Positions 55,254 to 64,000 of a stretch of 64,000 nt of DNA are shown piece by piece (positions within the stretch are counted from its first letter, which is position 1; each line of letters begins with the position of its first letter). Both the position numbers and the translations under genes were made by a program. Source of the stretch: Zarea fungicola (lineage: Eukaryota > Ascomycota > Sordariomycetes > Hypocreales > Cordycipitaceae); assembly GCA_900169235.1 (NCBI GenBank), contig FWCC01000028.1, positions 91,957-155,956 of the forward strand, read 5' to 3'. The notes below the pieces were generated by a model, which did no database searches, had not been told where the DNA came from, and saw only the letters and a list, made by a program, of their open reading frames with translations.

Positions 55254-57698
55254 GTGCTAATATACATAGTGATGAGTGGAAGCCTGATTTGTAAAGAAAA
55301 CTGTAATAGTGCAGATGCTGAATGCAATAATGTAGGATAATATCTATATTGGCTCACAGGAGTAGAACGGCGGAACCTAGACTCTATATAGTCCTTAAAT
55401 TCGTTAAGACGAAGGGTTTAATTACATACTGACTGCTATACTCCTCGGTTTTAGTTTTGGTAGCATATCATCTTCCGCTAAATGCATTTCATACGGCATG
55501 TTGATGTCATCCCATAACGATGCATGACAACTCATCAAGTTTGCTCCACTGATCCAATATTTCAAAAACATGCATGACATATTACTAAAGGTGCATCTGC
55601 AGCAGATTTCAAGCAGTTCAAAAGCTGCATCTTCGATTGGCAGGGTAACAGACCGTCTCTTTTTTCTTCTGATATTGAACTGACTTACGGCCATTCGCTG
55701 CAAGCCAATGCACTCCAGAAAAGAGACTTCATGACTAAATAAAAAAAACGCAGTGCCTCGATCCTTGAACCTTGAAGAGCGGCGACCGGTCATTTCACAG
55801 TTTTCGTCAGGTTTTAAAATGCTCGAGACGAAACAAGAATAACCGTGATGTCATAAGCGAAGCTGTTCTGTGTATCAGCCGCAGTTGTGAGGTCCAGTTT
55901 AGAAGAATAGCTGCTATGGGCCTCTGAAATACGATGCAGTCGATGTCCACATCCTGACGCCACTACACTAGTCAATCTGGTGGGGACGTCGCAATTAGAG
56001 AGGTAAAGCAGCCTTTGTTAACTTGATTCATACGTCAGATTCTCGGGCGTGTTCTGTTAGCTACAGGAATGATTACGACACAACCACGGGTGTACACCGG
56101 TTCATGGTTTAGGATTTTCTCTTCATGCGCCACTTGAGGCATCCGTGTGCAAAGGAAGCATCACATATTTGATTGGTGATGATGGAAACATGCCGTTGTA
56201 TACCAATATTTATGAGATAAAAGCAAAACTAGATGCAGGTCTCGAAAATATTGGGGTCGTTGTCTTGGTAATAGTGGAAATACGCCTTCCCAACAAGTCT
56301 GATGGGACAACACGGCTTGGGTCTCCGGTACTTAGGCCCCGACAAGCCAGCTACGCCACTGAAACGCTCACCATCAAACTGGCGCTCCTTTTCGTATCTT
56401 TATTTCTTTTCTTTTTATCACTTTACTTTTCTTCCTCTGGCTGCCAAGTATTAACCCAAGAGGCCGCTACTGAGTTGCATGGGTTTGGCATCTTTACGCA
56501 TGACTTCGGATGAGACATCACTAAAACTAACTAGTTAGTTTATAAATTTAATAACTAATTGTAGTCTATCCGTGGTCTGGTGGGAGAATCAGATGGAGCT
56601 ACTGCAGCGCTCCGACGGGTAACAGCACCCGACAACGACACATGGTTCAGTTGACGAGATACATACGTCAAAATGTGCTTTAGCCCACCCAGTTACATGT
56701 GGCGCAATCTTAGAGGCTGGCCCAGCAGCAACAACAAGCCTTGTTGTAGCTCTTTTTCTTGGCGCAGCCGGTTTTACGGACACAGTTAGCGTCACTGTAG
56801 ATAAGATTCCAGCATATCGTCGGAGTATGTTCTAACTAGTCAGGGAAACAAGCGAGTACTCGGGGCCTACAGCAGCTGGGGGTATAGTGTGGCGGCCATG
56901 ATCGGCGTCGTTCAGACGGCCCGCGCCGCTATTGCCCCACCGAGCGGGATGGAACTGAGTGATCTGAGTGACTCTAGAGATGATACAAGAGGCCAATACG
57001 TTTGCATTTGACATTAAATAGGCCACTTTATGCTCATATAGCAAAAATATTGAATGACTCAACCCGCCCATAGCATGACAACTTGTAATGCAAGGCACTC
57101 AATGAAGATTATTTCCTGTGACCAGTCTATCCAACTCTCCGTGTCGACCGTCCAGAAGGAAGTATTCATAGTGGGCCAAAGAAAGTGACGGTAAAAAGAA
57201 AAACAGAAGCTCGCTGATAGCGCCATTGACAGAGTGACAATTCGTAGCTATCTGACTATCGTGCAATTTGATCTGTTTACAAAGTTCGATCAAAATAGTA
57301 TTTACGAGCGACATTCATCTTCGTAAAGATGACGGCTGTAAATGGAGCTCCACCCTTGTAAGCTCGTTCTAGTGATTTGAAGCTCCAACTGCCGCGAGTT
57401 ATATCTTGGATCATCCAAAAAGGCATATCGTATAGAACTGCCTACTTTCGGAGCCGATTACCGCGTCGTCTTGTTTCAATGTCCAAGATACAGTCAAGAA
57501 ACCAGCTCATCTTTGAAATCAGAAAATAGGCTGTGTTGCTATACTTTAGAAGTTTAAAATACAAGAAAATATTATCCAAAGCCATCTACTCTAATTCCTT
57601 CTTCTGTTTGGTGGTCTTGTTATAACAACAATTGTCAAATGAGCGCAGTAAAGGAGACCCCTGAAAAGCCACACGGAACTATCCTGCGTCCTAGCTGA
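55254..57698. other. Gene-poor region
   Basis: No supported gene. A frame at 56145-56513 (plus) and one at 55422-55793 (minus) lack domain-like character. 56589-56795 (minus) has a somewhat protein-like frame (VKPAAPRKRATTRLVVAAGP) but no start context or partner. Confidence 0.4.
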
Positions 57699-58121
57699 TC
57701 ACTTGCAGGCATTTGTGTAGCAAACAAATCTTTCCGTAAATGAAATGCGGAATACACCTCTGAAGCATGAAAACCCGTGTCCACCATCGTTGGGGTCGCA
57801 CCAACCCCAATTGAATCCATTCACATCGTAGAGGTCATATCCGCCACCATTTCGCTGTCTGAAGTCGAACGAGATTCCACAAATTTGGCCATTGGATTGA
57901 AAAGATGCCGGCCAATGAGAGTCTTGGTTGGCAGGCTTGCCCTTGATAAATTGATTGGTAGTGCCTCCACAGAAGTACTTGTTTGACGGCACTGCCACGT
58001 TTTGATAGTATTCATAGTCGACAATTGTCCCGACAGTAAACAAATTTCCCAAGTGAAAGTCTGCAGAGGCGGAAGATATGAGGGCAAGCCCTGCAAATCC
58101 AGCCAAAATGGGTGAATACAT
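57699..58121 (-). CDS. Small secreted cysteine-containing protein, unknown function
   Basis: Predicted 140 aa starting at the Met of MYSPILAGFAGLALISSASA, a good signal peptide with cleavage before DFHLGN. The mature part has six cysteines (KYFCGG, QICGISFDF, GWCDPND, FSCFRG, FVCYTNACK) and many Gly/Asn/Tyr, typical of a compact extracellular beta-rich protein. The frame is open 16 residues upstream (first Met at 58169); the later start gives the better leader. No family recognised. Different from the secreted protein at 23398. Single exon, alone in a gene-poor region. Confidence 0.65.
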   Translation of the reverse strand: MYSPILAGFAGLALISSASADFHLGNLFTVGTIVDYEYYQNVAVPSNKYFCGGTTNQFIKGKPANQDSHWPASFQSNGQICGISFDFRQRNGGGYDLYDVNGFNWGWCDPNDGGHGFSCFRGVFRISFTERFVCYTNACK

Positions 58122-59907
58122 GATAAAAGCGAGAAAGAGACGTAGGATAAGCGTGAAGTGCTTAGGCAAGTTCTAATGAGGGGGAAGACCAGTGAGAAGC
58201 GTGTGCATGCAGACGTTCATTTATATTGAATTACATACACTTGAAAAAACATGCAGTTAGGAGTGGAGCAGAGCTTTAGCAACAAAGGAAACAAAAAGTG
58301 CAATAAATGGTCATGTTTTAATTTAAGACTGGGTCTCGGGCAAAAGTTGCGTCCTCGTGTGAGCTCCTTGTCGACGATGGCAATCCCGGTCACGAATCAC
58401 TAAGCACTCCACAAGTAGCAGGCCAGAGTTCGTACTACATTTAATACAATGCTAAAAGATAAAATTACTTCGAAATAATAAAGAGAATATTCTATCAAGT
58501 GCCAAAACTTTGATGTCTCTCTTTCGACTACTACTGTATCATCAAGTGACGACCCCTATTACTCCCTCGACCTGACCGTGCGAAGTTCAAACTTTACCCA
58601 ACTTTCAAGGGACCTCTGTGACCGCCGTTGCATGGGCAGGCCAAATCCCACCTCACGGCTCATCTAAAATCTGACTGGCGTACGGTGAGCAAGGAGCCCT
58701 ATTTAAAGTATTGTTCAGTAGGGCTATCTGTCGGAAAGACAAGCTCCGATTTCTCGAACAATCTCCGAATGGGGGATCCAATTTGGCTGACTGCTATGGA
58801 GTGGCGGATGCTACCACCCAGGTGGTCATCCAGCTAACTTGAGGGTTCGGCCAGGAGCTAATTGACTGACTAGTCTGCTCTATTTACCGGTAAATTCCGA
58901 CGGATCTTAATTACAATGACGCGTAGGGCGGACCGTCCATCGACGAATTGGAAGTTTTTAAACTACCGGAACAAGAAAATGGGTTATGCCCGAAAGTGAT
59001 TCGTAAAAACCTTCTCAGCCCTCAGCCCTCAGCGTCGCATATATAGTAGAATAGTGGAGGAAAAGATGCTACTCTGAACCGAGATCCACAAATTGCGCGT
59101 TGCCGTATCGATATTGTAATCTGCGAGCATGCAAGCGAAGGAGAATCAATCGGTGCCAGTAATGCTGACTTCTGGCACACCTACAGCCGTCTGCTTTTTA
59201 TAGCTGGGTTCAGCTCAGACAGCAATCTCGTGTAAACACAGTTGAGAGTAGACCTCTCCACAGAAAGACCGGCATAGATTGAGCATTGAGATCTGAGCCA
59301 TGTACCTTTGGTCTCTTCTTCCTTTATATGCTTGTTATGATCTCTACTTTTTGGTGCTGCTCAACGTACTCTATACCAACCGGACGGACCTTACCGATCA
59401 GACCGAACCGCTATCTCGTCATCGATCTTCTTCTTGAATGGGTGACACAGGCTGCGACATGGTGGCCTCTTCCCCGTCGAGCTCTTTGCGATCTAGCATT
59501 TGTAATAAAATGGTACGAGTATATCCGTCTGCTAATCAAATGGTATTTAAAATGTAAGTTGCGCAAGCCTGTGTCTCTCCTCCGGGCACCCGAATGGTAT
59601 GTGTCTTCTGAACGAAAAGAGTCAGTCTAATTTCACCCATGTTACTAATGCCACAGCACTCCAAGCCGCAATAATCAGTCATCAGCAGCCATAAGCGCCA
59701 TATACAATCGGTGATCACAAACGAAAATGCTGATTTATTAAAATATGGTCAATGAAAAGCGCGCCAACTATATGGCTTATAGCTATGCGCGGGTAAGGAT
59801 GCTGCGACTAGAAATATCGCGTCTTTGAACCTTTTACCGTTTTGCAGTTAATTCGTGTTCTCGGCCTCATGCCTCTGTAATTGCTTCCAGGACAAAATGT
59901 CTGTTTC
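58122..59907. other. Gene-poor region
   Basis: Contains the promoter of the secreted-protein gene at the left and the 3' side of the sugar transporter at the right. No other gene supported. Confidence 0.4.
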
Positions 59908-61581
59908 TCAACATTTTTCAACCTCGGTCACACTTGGTGCATTAACGGTCATGCTTTCCTCTGTGGTACTATCCAGTCCAGCGACCGAATCTGGGCTCAA
60001 GTAGCGTAATGATGCCATACGAGGGCTTTTCTGGGCAAATATATAGTTCAGCTCCTCTAGTGTTCGTCCTTTGGTTTCGACCATGGTCAAGTAGTAGTAG
60101 ATGGCCTGGAGAGAACATGTTACAAGCCAGATGCAATAAGTCTTCCAACCAATTTCCTTCAGGGCAATAGGCGTTATGAAGAGGTTGAAAAGAGAAACAG
60201 TACTACCGCCCAAATGGGCGAGAGCCATGCCCTTGGCGCGCTGCTCATAGCTGAGGCATTCCGCAGGGTACAGTTGCTGCATCGGTGTGTAGGCGGCCGA
60301 AAGCAGCATGGTTACAAGAAAAATAAATGCCAGGGCGGCCCTTGCAGCATGGCTGTTGGCATGGTCAGCTGTGAATTGCTGGGTCGAGATGATTGTCCCA
60401 ACCCACGACAGCACCAGAGCAATGCAGCACCCAATCAGCATTCTGCGTCGGCCAAACGTGTCAAGGGCGCTTGCACCGGCTAACGAGCACACCCCAGATG
60501 CTAGAGCTATGCCGATGTTTATGTTCATGACTTGCGCCGGCTTGGAGATGCCCATGGTCTTGAGGACTCCGGGCAAGAAATACGAAACCGCGCCCTGCCC
60601 TGTCAACTGAGCGAGAGCCGGAACGGCTACAGCACAGAGGAATGCGCGATAGAATGCGCCCCTCGAGTTGACGAGGCAGCGGTAGTCCCACCAGCGTTTA
60701 TCGGATCCCTGTGAATCCAGCTCCTGCTTGAACTCCCGCATCTGCAGTTCCACAAAGAGCGACTCTCTGTTGCCATTACCATGATACTTGGTGAGAACAG
60801 CGCGGCACTCTTCCTTTCTTTTATGCGTAAACAGCCAGCGAGGCGACTCCGGCATGAAAGGGCAGGCGCACAGTATGAAAGCTGGCAGCGCAATCTGGAG
60901 CCATGTCGGGACAAGCCAAGATCTATTGTTGTTGTAATGGAGGCATCCACGAAGAACCACGGCTGCCATGAATGAGCCAGCATAGTAGAAGCAATTGAAA
61001 AGGCCGGTTACCCTGCCTCGATAGCGCGGATGAGCAATCTCTACCACATAGATGGGGGCACCACCCGCGAGACCACCGCCAAAGCCGAGGAAGAAACGCC
61101 CGGCAAGGTACAGGGGTAAATCTGCAGACGTTCCTTGTATGATGGATCCCAGAACAACGAACGAACAACCAATCATGATGCCAATGCGCCGGCCCCAGGT
61201 GTCGGTGAGTGGACCAAGAAATGGGATGCTACATGCATGGCCAATTGCCATCATGGCGGTAATGAGACCAGTCTTGGCACCGATAATGGTGGCACTGAAC
61301 TGCGACTGAAAAGAAGGTAGGACCAGGAGCACTCCCATGAGCGACGCATCATACCCGAGGATAGTTGCACACATGAACATGATGAGACAAAGGCCACCAA
61401 GACGTATCATGCCGCCGTCGAGGATACTGACCCGCTCGTGTGCTACTGCATACTGAAATGCCTCCACACCGTGAAGCTTGCGAAGGTCTTGAAGGGCGCG
61501 ACTCGACTCTGGTATTTGCTCAGGTGATATTTCCTGCTGCAGAGGGCAAGGTACGCATTTCTCGTCTGTGGTCGTATGCAT
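59908..61581 (-). CDS. MFS sugar transporter (lactose/hexose permease-like), intronless
   Basis: A 557-aa, 12-helix carrier in one exon. Signatures: a ~55-residue hydrophilic N terminus, MCATILGYDASLMGVLL in helix 1 (the GYD of the sugar-porter family), LTDTWGRRIGIMIG between helices 2 and 3, LAGRFFLGFGGGLAGGAPIY in helix 4, VVEIAHPRYRGRVTGLF, PFMPESPRWLF before the central loop, LTGQGAVSYFLPGVL in helix 7, LDTFGRRRML, and VETKGRTLEELNYIF at the end. Signature order is complete. The lactose/cellodextrin branch is my best guess from PESPRWLF and AHPRYRG. No introns, unlike the carrier at 15553-17521, so the two are not recent duplicates. Confidence 0.9.
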   Translation of the reverse strand: MHTTTDEKCVPCPLQQEISPEQIPESSRALQDLRKLHGVEAFQYAVAHERVSILDGGMIRLGGLCLIMFMCATILGYDASLMGVLLVLPSFQSQFSATIIGAKTGLITAMMAIGHACSIPFLGPLTDTWGRRIGIMIGCSFVVLGSIIQGTSADLPLYLAGRFFLGFGGGLAGGAPIYVVEIAHPRYRGRVTGLFNCFYYAGSFMAAVVLRGCLHYNNNRSWLVPTWLQIALPAFILCACPFMPESPRWLFTHKRKEECRAVLTKYHGNGNRESLFVELQMREFKQELDSQGSDKRWWDYRCLVNSRGAFYRAFLCAVAVPALAQLTGQGAVSYFLPGVLKTMGISKPAQVMNINIGIALASGVCSLAGASALDTFGRRRMLIGCCIALVLSWVGTIISTQQFTADHANSHAARAALAFIFLVTMLLSAAYTPMQQLYPAECLSYEQRAKGMALAHLGGSTVSLFNLFITPIALKEIGWKTYCIWLVTCSLQAIYYYLTMVETKGRTLEELNYIFAQKSPRMASLRYLSPDSVAGLDSTTEESMTVNAPSVTEVEKC

Positions 61582-62134
61582 GACAGTTTTTGATGAATTG
61601 TAGAGGGAGGAATATATTTTTTTTTAACACCAAAGAGATGCCAGGTGAGGGACAAAGTTTAATCGACAAGCTAGGGATGGGGCCGACCGCCATATTTACA
61701 GAGCTTTTTTTCCCTCGATACGTGCAGCGAGTATTGTTTTAGTCCAAGACATGCAGTAGCGCCCTGCAAAGGCGAATAGCTGGCATTTCTCGCCCTTGAA
61801 ATCACCTTGTTAGGCTGCGCGATCGCGGGCTCAATACTAAGACAACTTCGCCATGTACATGAAGAAGGGTGCATCTTTCTCGACCACACTACCAGCCCCG
61901 TGCGCCTACATGTACCGCAATCTGTAGTTAATTAGTGGCTGCACGCCACACCGAAAAGTATTGACAGCTATACCTTTGAAAAAGTACTCTCTTTTGGTTG
62001 CGTGGCTCTGAAAAAGTACCTGGCAAAAAACACTCTTCCGCCACCCTTCTGCAAAAGCATTCCATTTCAAACTACGCGTGATACCCACCACATTCTGTAG
62101 TGGGTGCTCACCACCTTCGTGACCACCCCACCTC
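61582..62134. other. Intergenic region up to the transposon
   Basis: Transporter promoter at left. Just before the transposon the word CGTGACCACC occurs at 62119 and again at 62135, where the inverted repeat begins. No gene. Confidence 0.4.
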
Positions 62135-62167
62135 CGTGACCACCTTGTCGCGACCTTCTGACTTCGA
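62135..62167 (+). repeat. Left terminal inverted repeat of the pogo-like element
   Basis: Begins CGTGACCACCTTGTCGCGAC. Matches the reverse complement of the right end over 33 bp with one C/T mismatch. Confidence 0.85.
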
Positions 62168-63940
62168 CGCGTAATTGCCACCGCAAATCATAGAAAACGA
62201 CGACATAAGTGACGAAATTTTCATCGCCTCATGCCTGCAAGAACTTAAGGAAAATCCTAACCTGCCAATTAGCACAGTTACAAAGGAATATAGCGTTGAC
62301 CGATCAAAGCTCCGACGCCGTATAAAGGGAATTTCAGCGCCTAGCAGTAAACATCACCTCAATGCCAACCTTTTAAAAGGTAAAGAAGCCGGGCTTTTGG
62401 CTATAATTAAGCGCCTTAATGACCTTAATCTTTCTATACAAAAGAATTACATTATTTCCGCTGCCTGCCGAATTATAAAGCACTAGCTTCCTAAAGGTAG
62501 TACTGAAAATCCAACCGTCAAAAAGAACTAGGTTGACCGCTTCATTTCTCACCATAACCTTTATATTTAAAAGCAGAAAACTCAATGCCAAGATAGACAA
62601 GTAGCTAAAAGCAAAGAACCTATTAAAAAATACTTTTAAAAGCTTTAAAATATCATCTAGGACTATAGAATTACCTAGGATGCTATCTAGAACATAAACA
62701 AAATAGGCTTTCAAATTAGTACATTAAAAGGTAACTATGTGGTTACTTTAAGGCATAAGAATACTTCTTTATTAGGCATTCCAACTAATATAGAATATGC
62801 CACTTATATTAAGTCTATATTGGCTACTAGAGAGCATATTCCAGGCTTTATTATTCTTACTAGAAAGGTCCACCAATCAAAGTGGTTTAAGACGCCTAAT
62901 CTGCCTAATAATTACATTATTAGTATATTAAAATCTAGCTATATAAATAATTAATTAAGCCTATCCTAGCTATAGCATTTTAAGAAACATATAAAGGCAA
63001 AGGCTTTAGGAGATACACGGCTTCTAATTATTAATAGCTATAGTTCACATTACATAAGAGAATTTATTAACTACGCCTTTAAGCATAATATCATTCCTTT
63101 TAGGCTTCCACCACAGTTAATATACCTTCTTTAGCCACTAGATATAGTAATATTCTCTCCTATAAAGCATTAGCATTCTAATGCCATTAATAATATAGTT
63201 TAGAATAAAATTAACACTATATAGAAGGAGGATTTCCTAGCCATCATTAATAAGATATACGCTAAATTACTTAAAATAATATCTATTATCAAGGCCTTTA
63301 AAATAATAGGAATTTATCCTATAAATCCTTAGGTTATCCTTTACTAGATTAATTGCCTATACCTAGCTTTAGAGTTAGCGCCTATAACTAAAGCTATTAA
63401 GGATCTTTTTAATTAAGAAGATAGAGCGCTTTCTAAGGAGTTAAATTCCTTAATTCTAGGTACCCCATTAAATTCTAGAAATTTTAGAAAAAGTTTTAAG
63501 TTAATTAAGCAATTAGAAAAATAAATTCAAAAAGACAATAATAATTACTATAAAATCCATTACCTAGGCGTAAAGATTAAGAAAATAAAGAAGGGAGCCA
63601 CAGCGCTAGTTATTAAGTTTAAGGAGCTTTCTAACCACTTTAATAAGATAAAAAAAGCTCAAGAAAAACATCGCAAGGAAAAAAATCAACATAATTACTA
63701 TATTCAGTCTAGAGGAGTTATTTCTATTGAAAATGCGCGTATAATGACGGCATCGCGAGATCAATAAGAGCTTCAAAAGGCCCAACAGCACGTCAAGCAT
63801 AAGAAGAAAGCCGCGGAACAAGAGCAAAAGCAGATAGATGCAGAACTTAAAAAACAGATGGCAGCAGAGAAGCGAAGAAGCCATACAAAATGAGCTAGAA
63901 AATATATTTTTCCTATTTATTGTTATTTTTTAATTTCAAT

Positions 63941-63973
63941 TCGAAGTCAAAAGGTCGCGACAAGGTGGTCACG
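63941..63973 (-). repeat. Right terminal inverted repeat of the pogo-like element
   Basis: Plus-strand end GGTCGCGACAAGGTGGTCAC; complementary to the left repeat with one mismatch. A clear TA target duplication is not seen next to either end, so the exact outer boundary may shift by a few bases. Confidence 0.85.
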
Positions 63974-64000
63974 TGTTACAAATGAAGAAACGCAAGACAC

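Larger units (their letters stand above)
62135..63973 (+). mobile_element. RIP-damaged pogo/Fot1-like DNA transposon (Tc1-mariner superfamily)
   Basis: About 1.84 kb bounded by 33-bp terminal inverted repeats. The left part encodes a helix-turn-helix of the psq/CENP-B type (ISTVTKEYSVDRSKLRRRI). Further on are remnants of a DDE catalytic domain: INSYSSHYIREFINYAFKHN and IIPFRLPPQLIYLL, then PLDIVIFSPIKH after a stop, matching the order seen in pogo transposases. A charged coiled-coil-like C terminus (HKKKAAEQEQKQIDAELKKQ) is followed by a stop at about 63890. Many TAG/TAA codons in a very AT-rich body indicate C-to-T type mutation, so no active transposase. No ATG at the head of the frame. 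Confidence 0.8.

Noticed and set aside
56145..56513. A 122-codon plus-strand frame
   Set aside because: The second half is low-complexity Leu/Phe/Ser from a T-rich stretch; no start context or domain.
1..64000. CRISPR arrays, riboswitches, bacterial-type operons
   Set aside because: This is fungal nuclear DNA with introns; no regularly spaced direct-repeat array or riboswitch-like fold was seen.

Overview
The window is nuclear DNA of a filamentous ascomycete, most likely a sordariomycete of the Hypocreales type. The genes have short introns (about 45-100 nt) with GTRNGT donors and CTAAC-type branch sites. The gene content is fungal: LIM-RhoGAP, STU1/CLASP, GH20 hexosaminidase, proteinase-K-type subtilase, MFS sugar carriers, F-box-like and FTA2-like proteins, and a trichodiene-synthase-like remnant. 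Some AT-rich islands look like old copies damaged by repeat-induced point mutation (RIP). Two runs of N (25574-25627 and 46592-46719) are assembly gaps. The species cannot be named from this alone.

Layout. 0.7-20.3 kb is a compact housekeeping block: a polarity GTPase regulator (LIM-LIM-RhoGAP), microtubule stabiliser STU1, an NAD(P)-dependent epimerase-like enzyme, a tRNA-Trp gene, a basic-secretory-protein-like metalloprotease, an M18 aspartyl aminopeptidase, a ten-exon sugar transporter and a secreted GH20 hexosaminidase. 20.3-31.4 kb is accessory: AT-rich decayed sequence, a small cysteine-rich secreted protein, a second tRNA-Trp locus with a third partial copy, broken gene pieces around the first gap, a duplicated gene tail, and one intact multi-exon gene of unknown function. 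31.4-39.2 kb holds a single-span membrane protein, a sulfotransferase-like P-loop protein, an F-box-like protein, an FTA2-like kinase-fold protein and an unknown conserved gene. 39.2-42.4 kb is decayed AT-rich DNA. 42.4-48.5 kb looks like the remains of a terpene locus: a farnesyl-diphosphate-synthase-like gene that has lost both Asp-rich motifs, a trichodiene-synthase-like pseudogene, an intact ketoreductase and an intact GST. 49.6-64 kb holds a kinase-fold gene broken by a 7-bp duplication, a subtilase, two candidate small secreted proteins, an intronless sugar transporter and, at the right edge, a RIP-damaged pogo-like transposon with well-preserved terminal inverted repeats.

The most unusual signal is in the two tRNA-Trp(CCA) genes. 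Each has an ordinary anticodon-loop intron. Each also has a GT...CTAAC...AG block in the variable loop, and the second copy has another between the D arm and the anticodon arm. Removing these blocks restores a near-perfect tRNA. Between the two copies the splice-signal ends of the variable-loop block are conserved while its interior is not. A third, damaged partial copy lacks the block exactly. This suggests spliceosomal-type introns inside nuclear tRNA genes.
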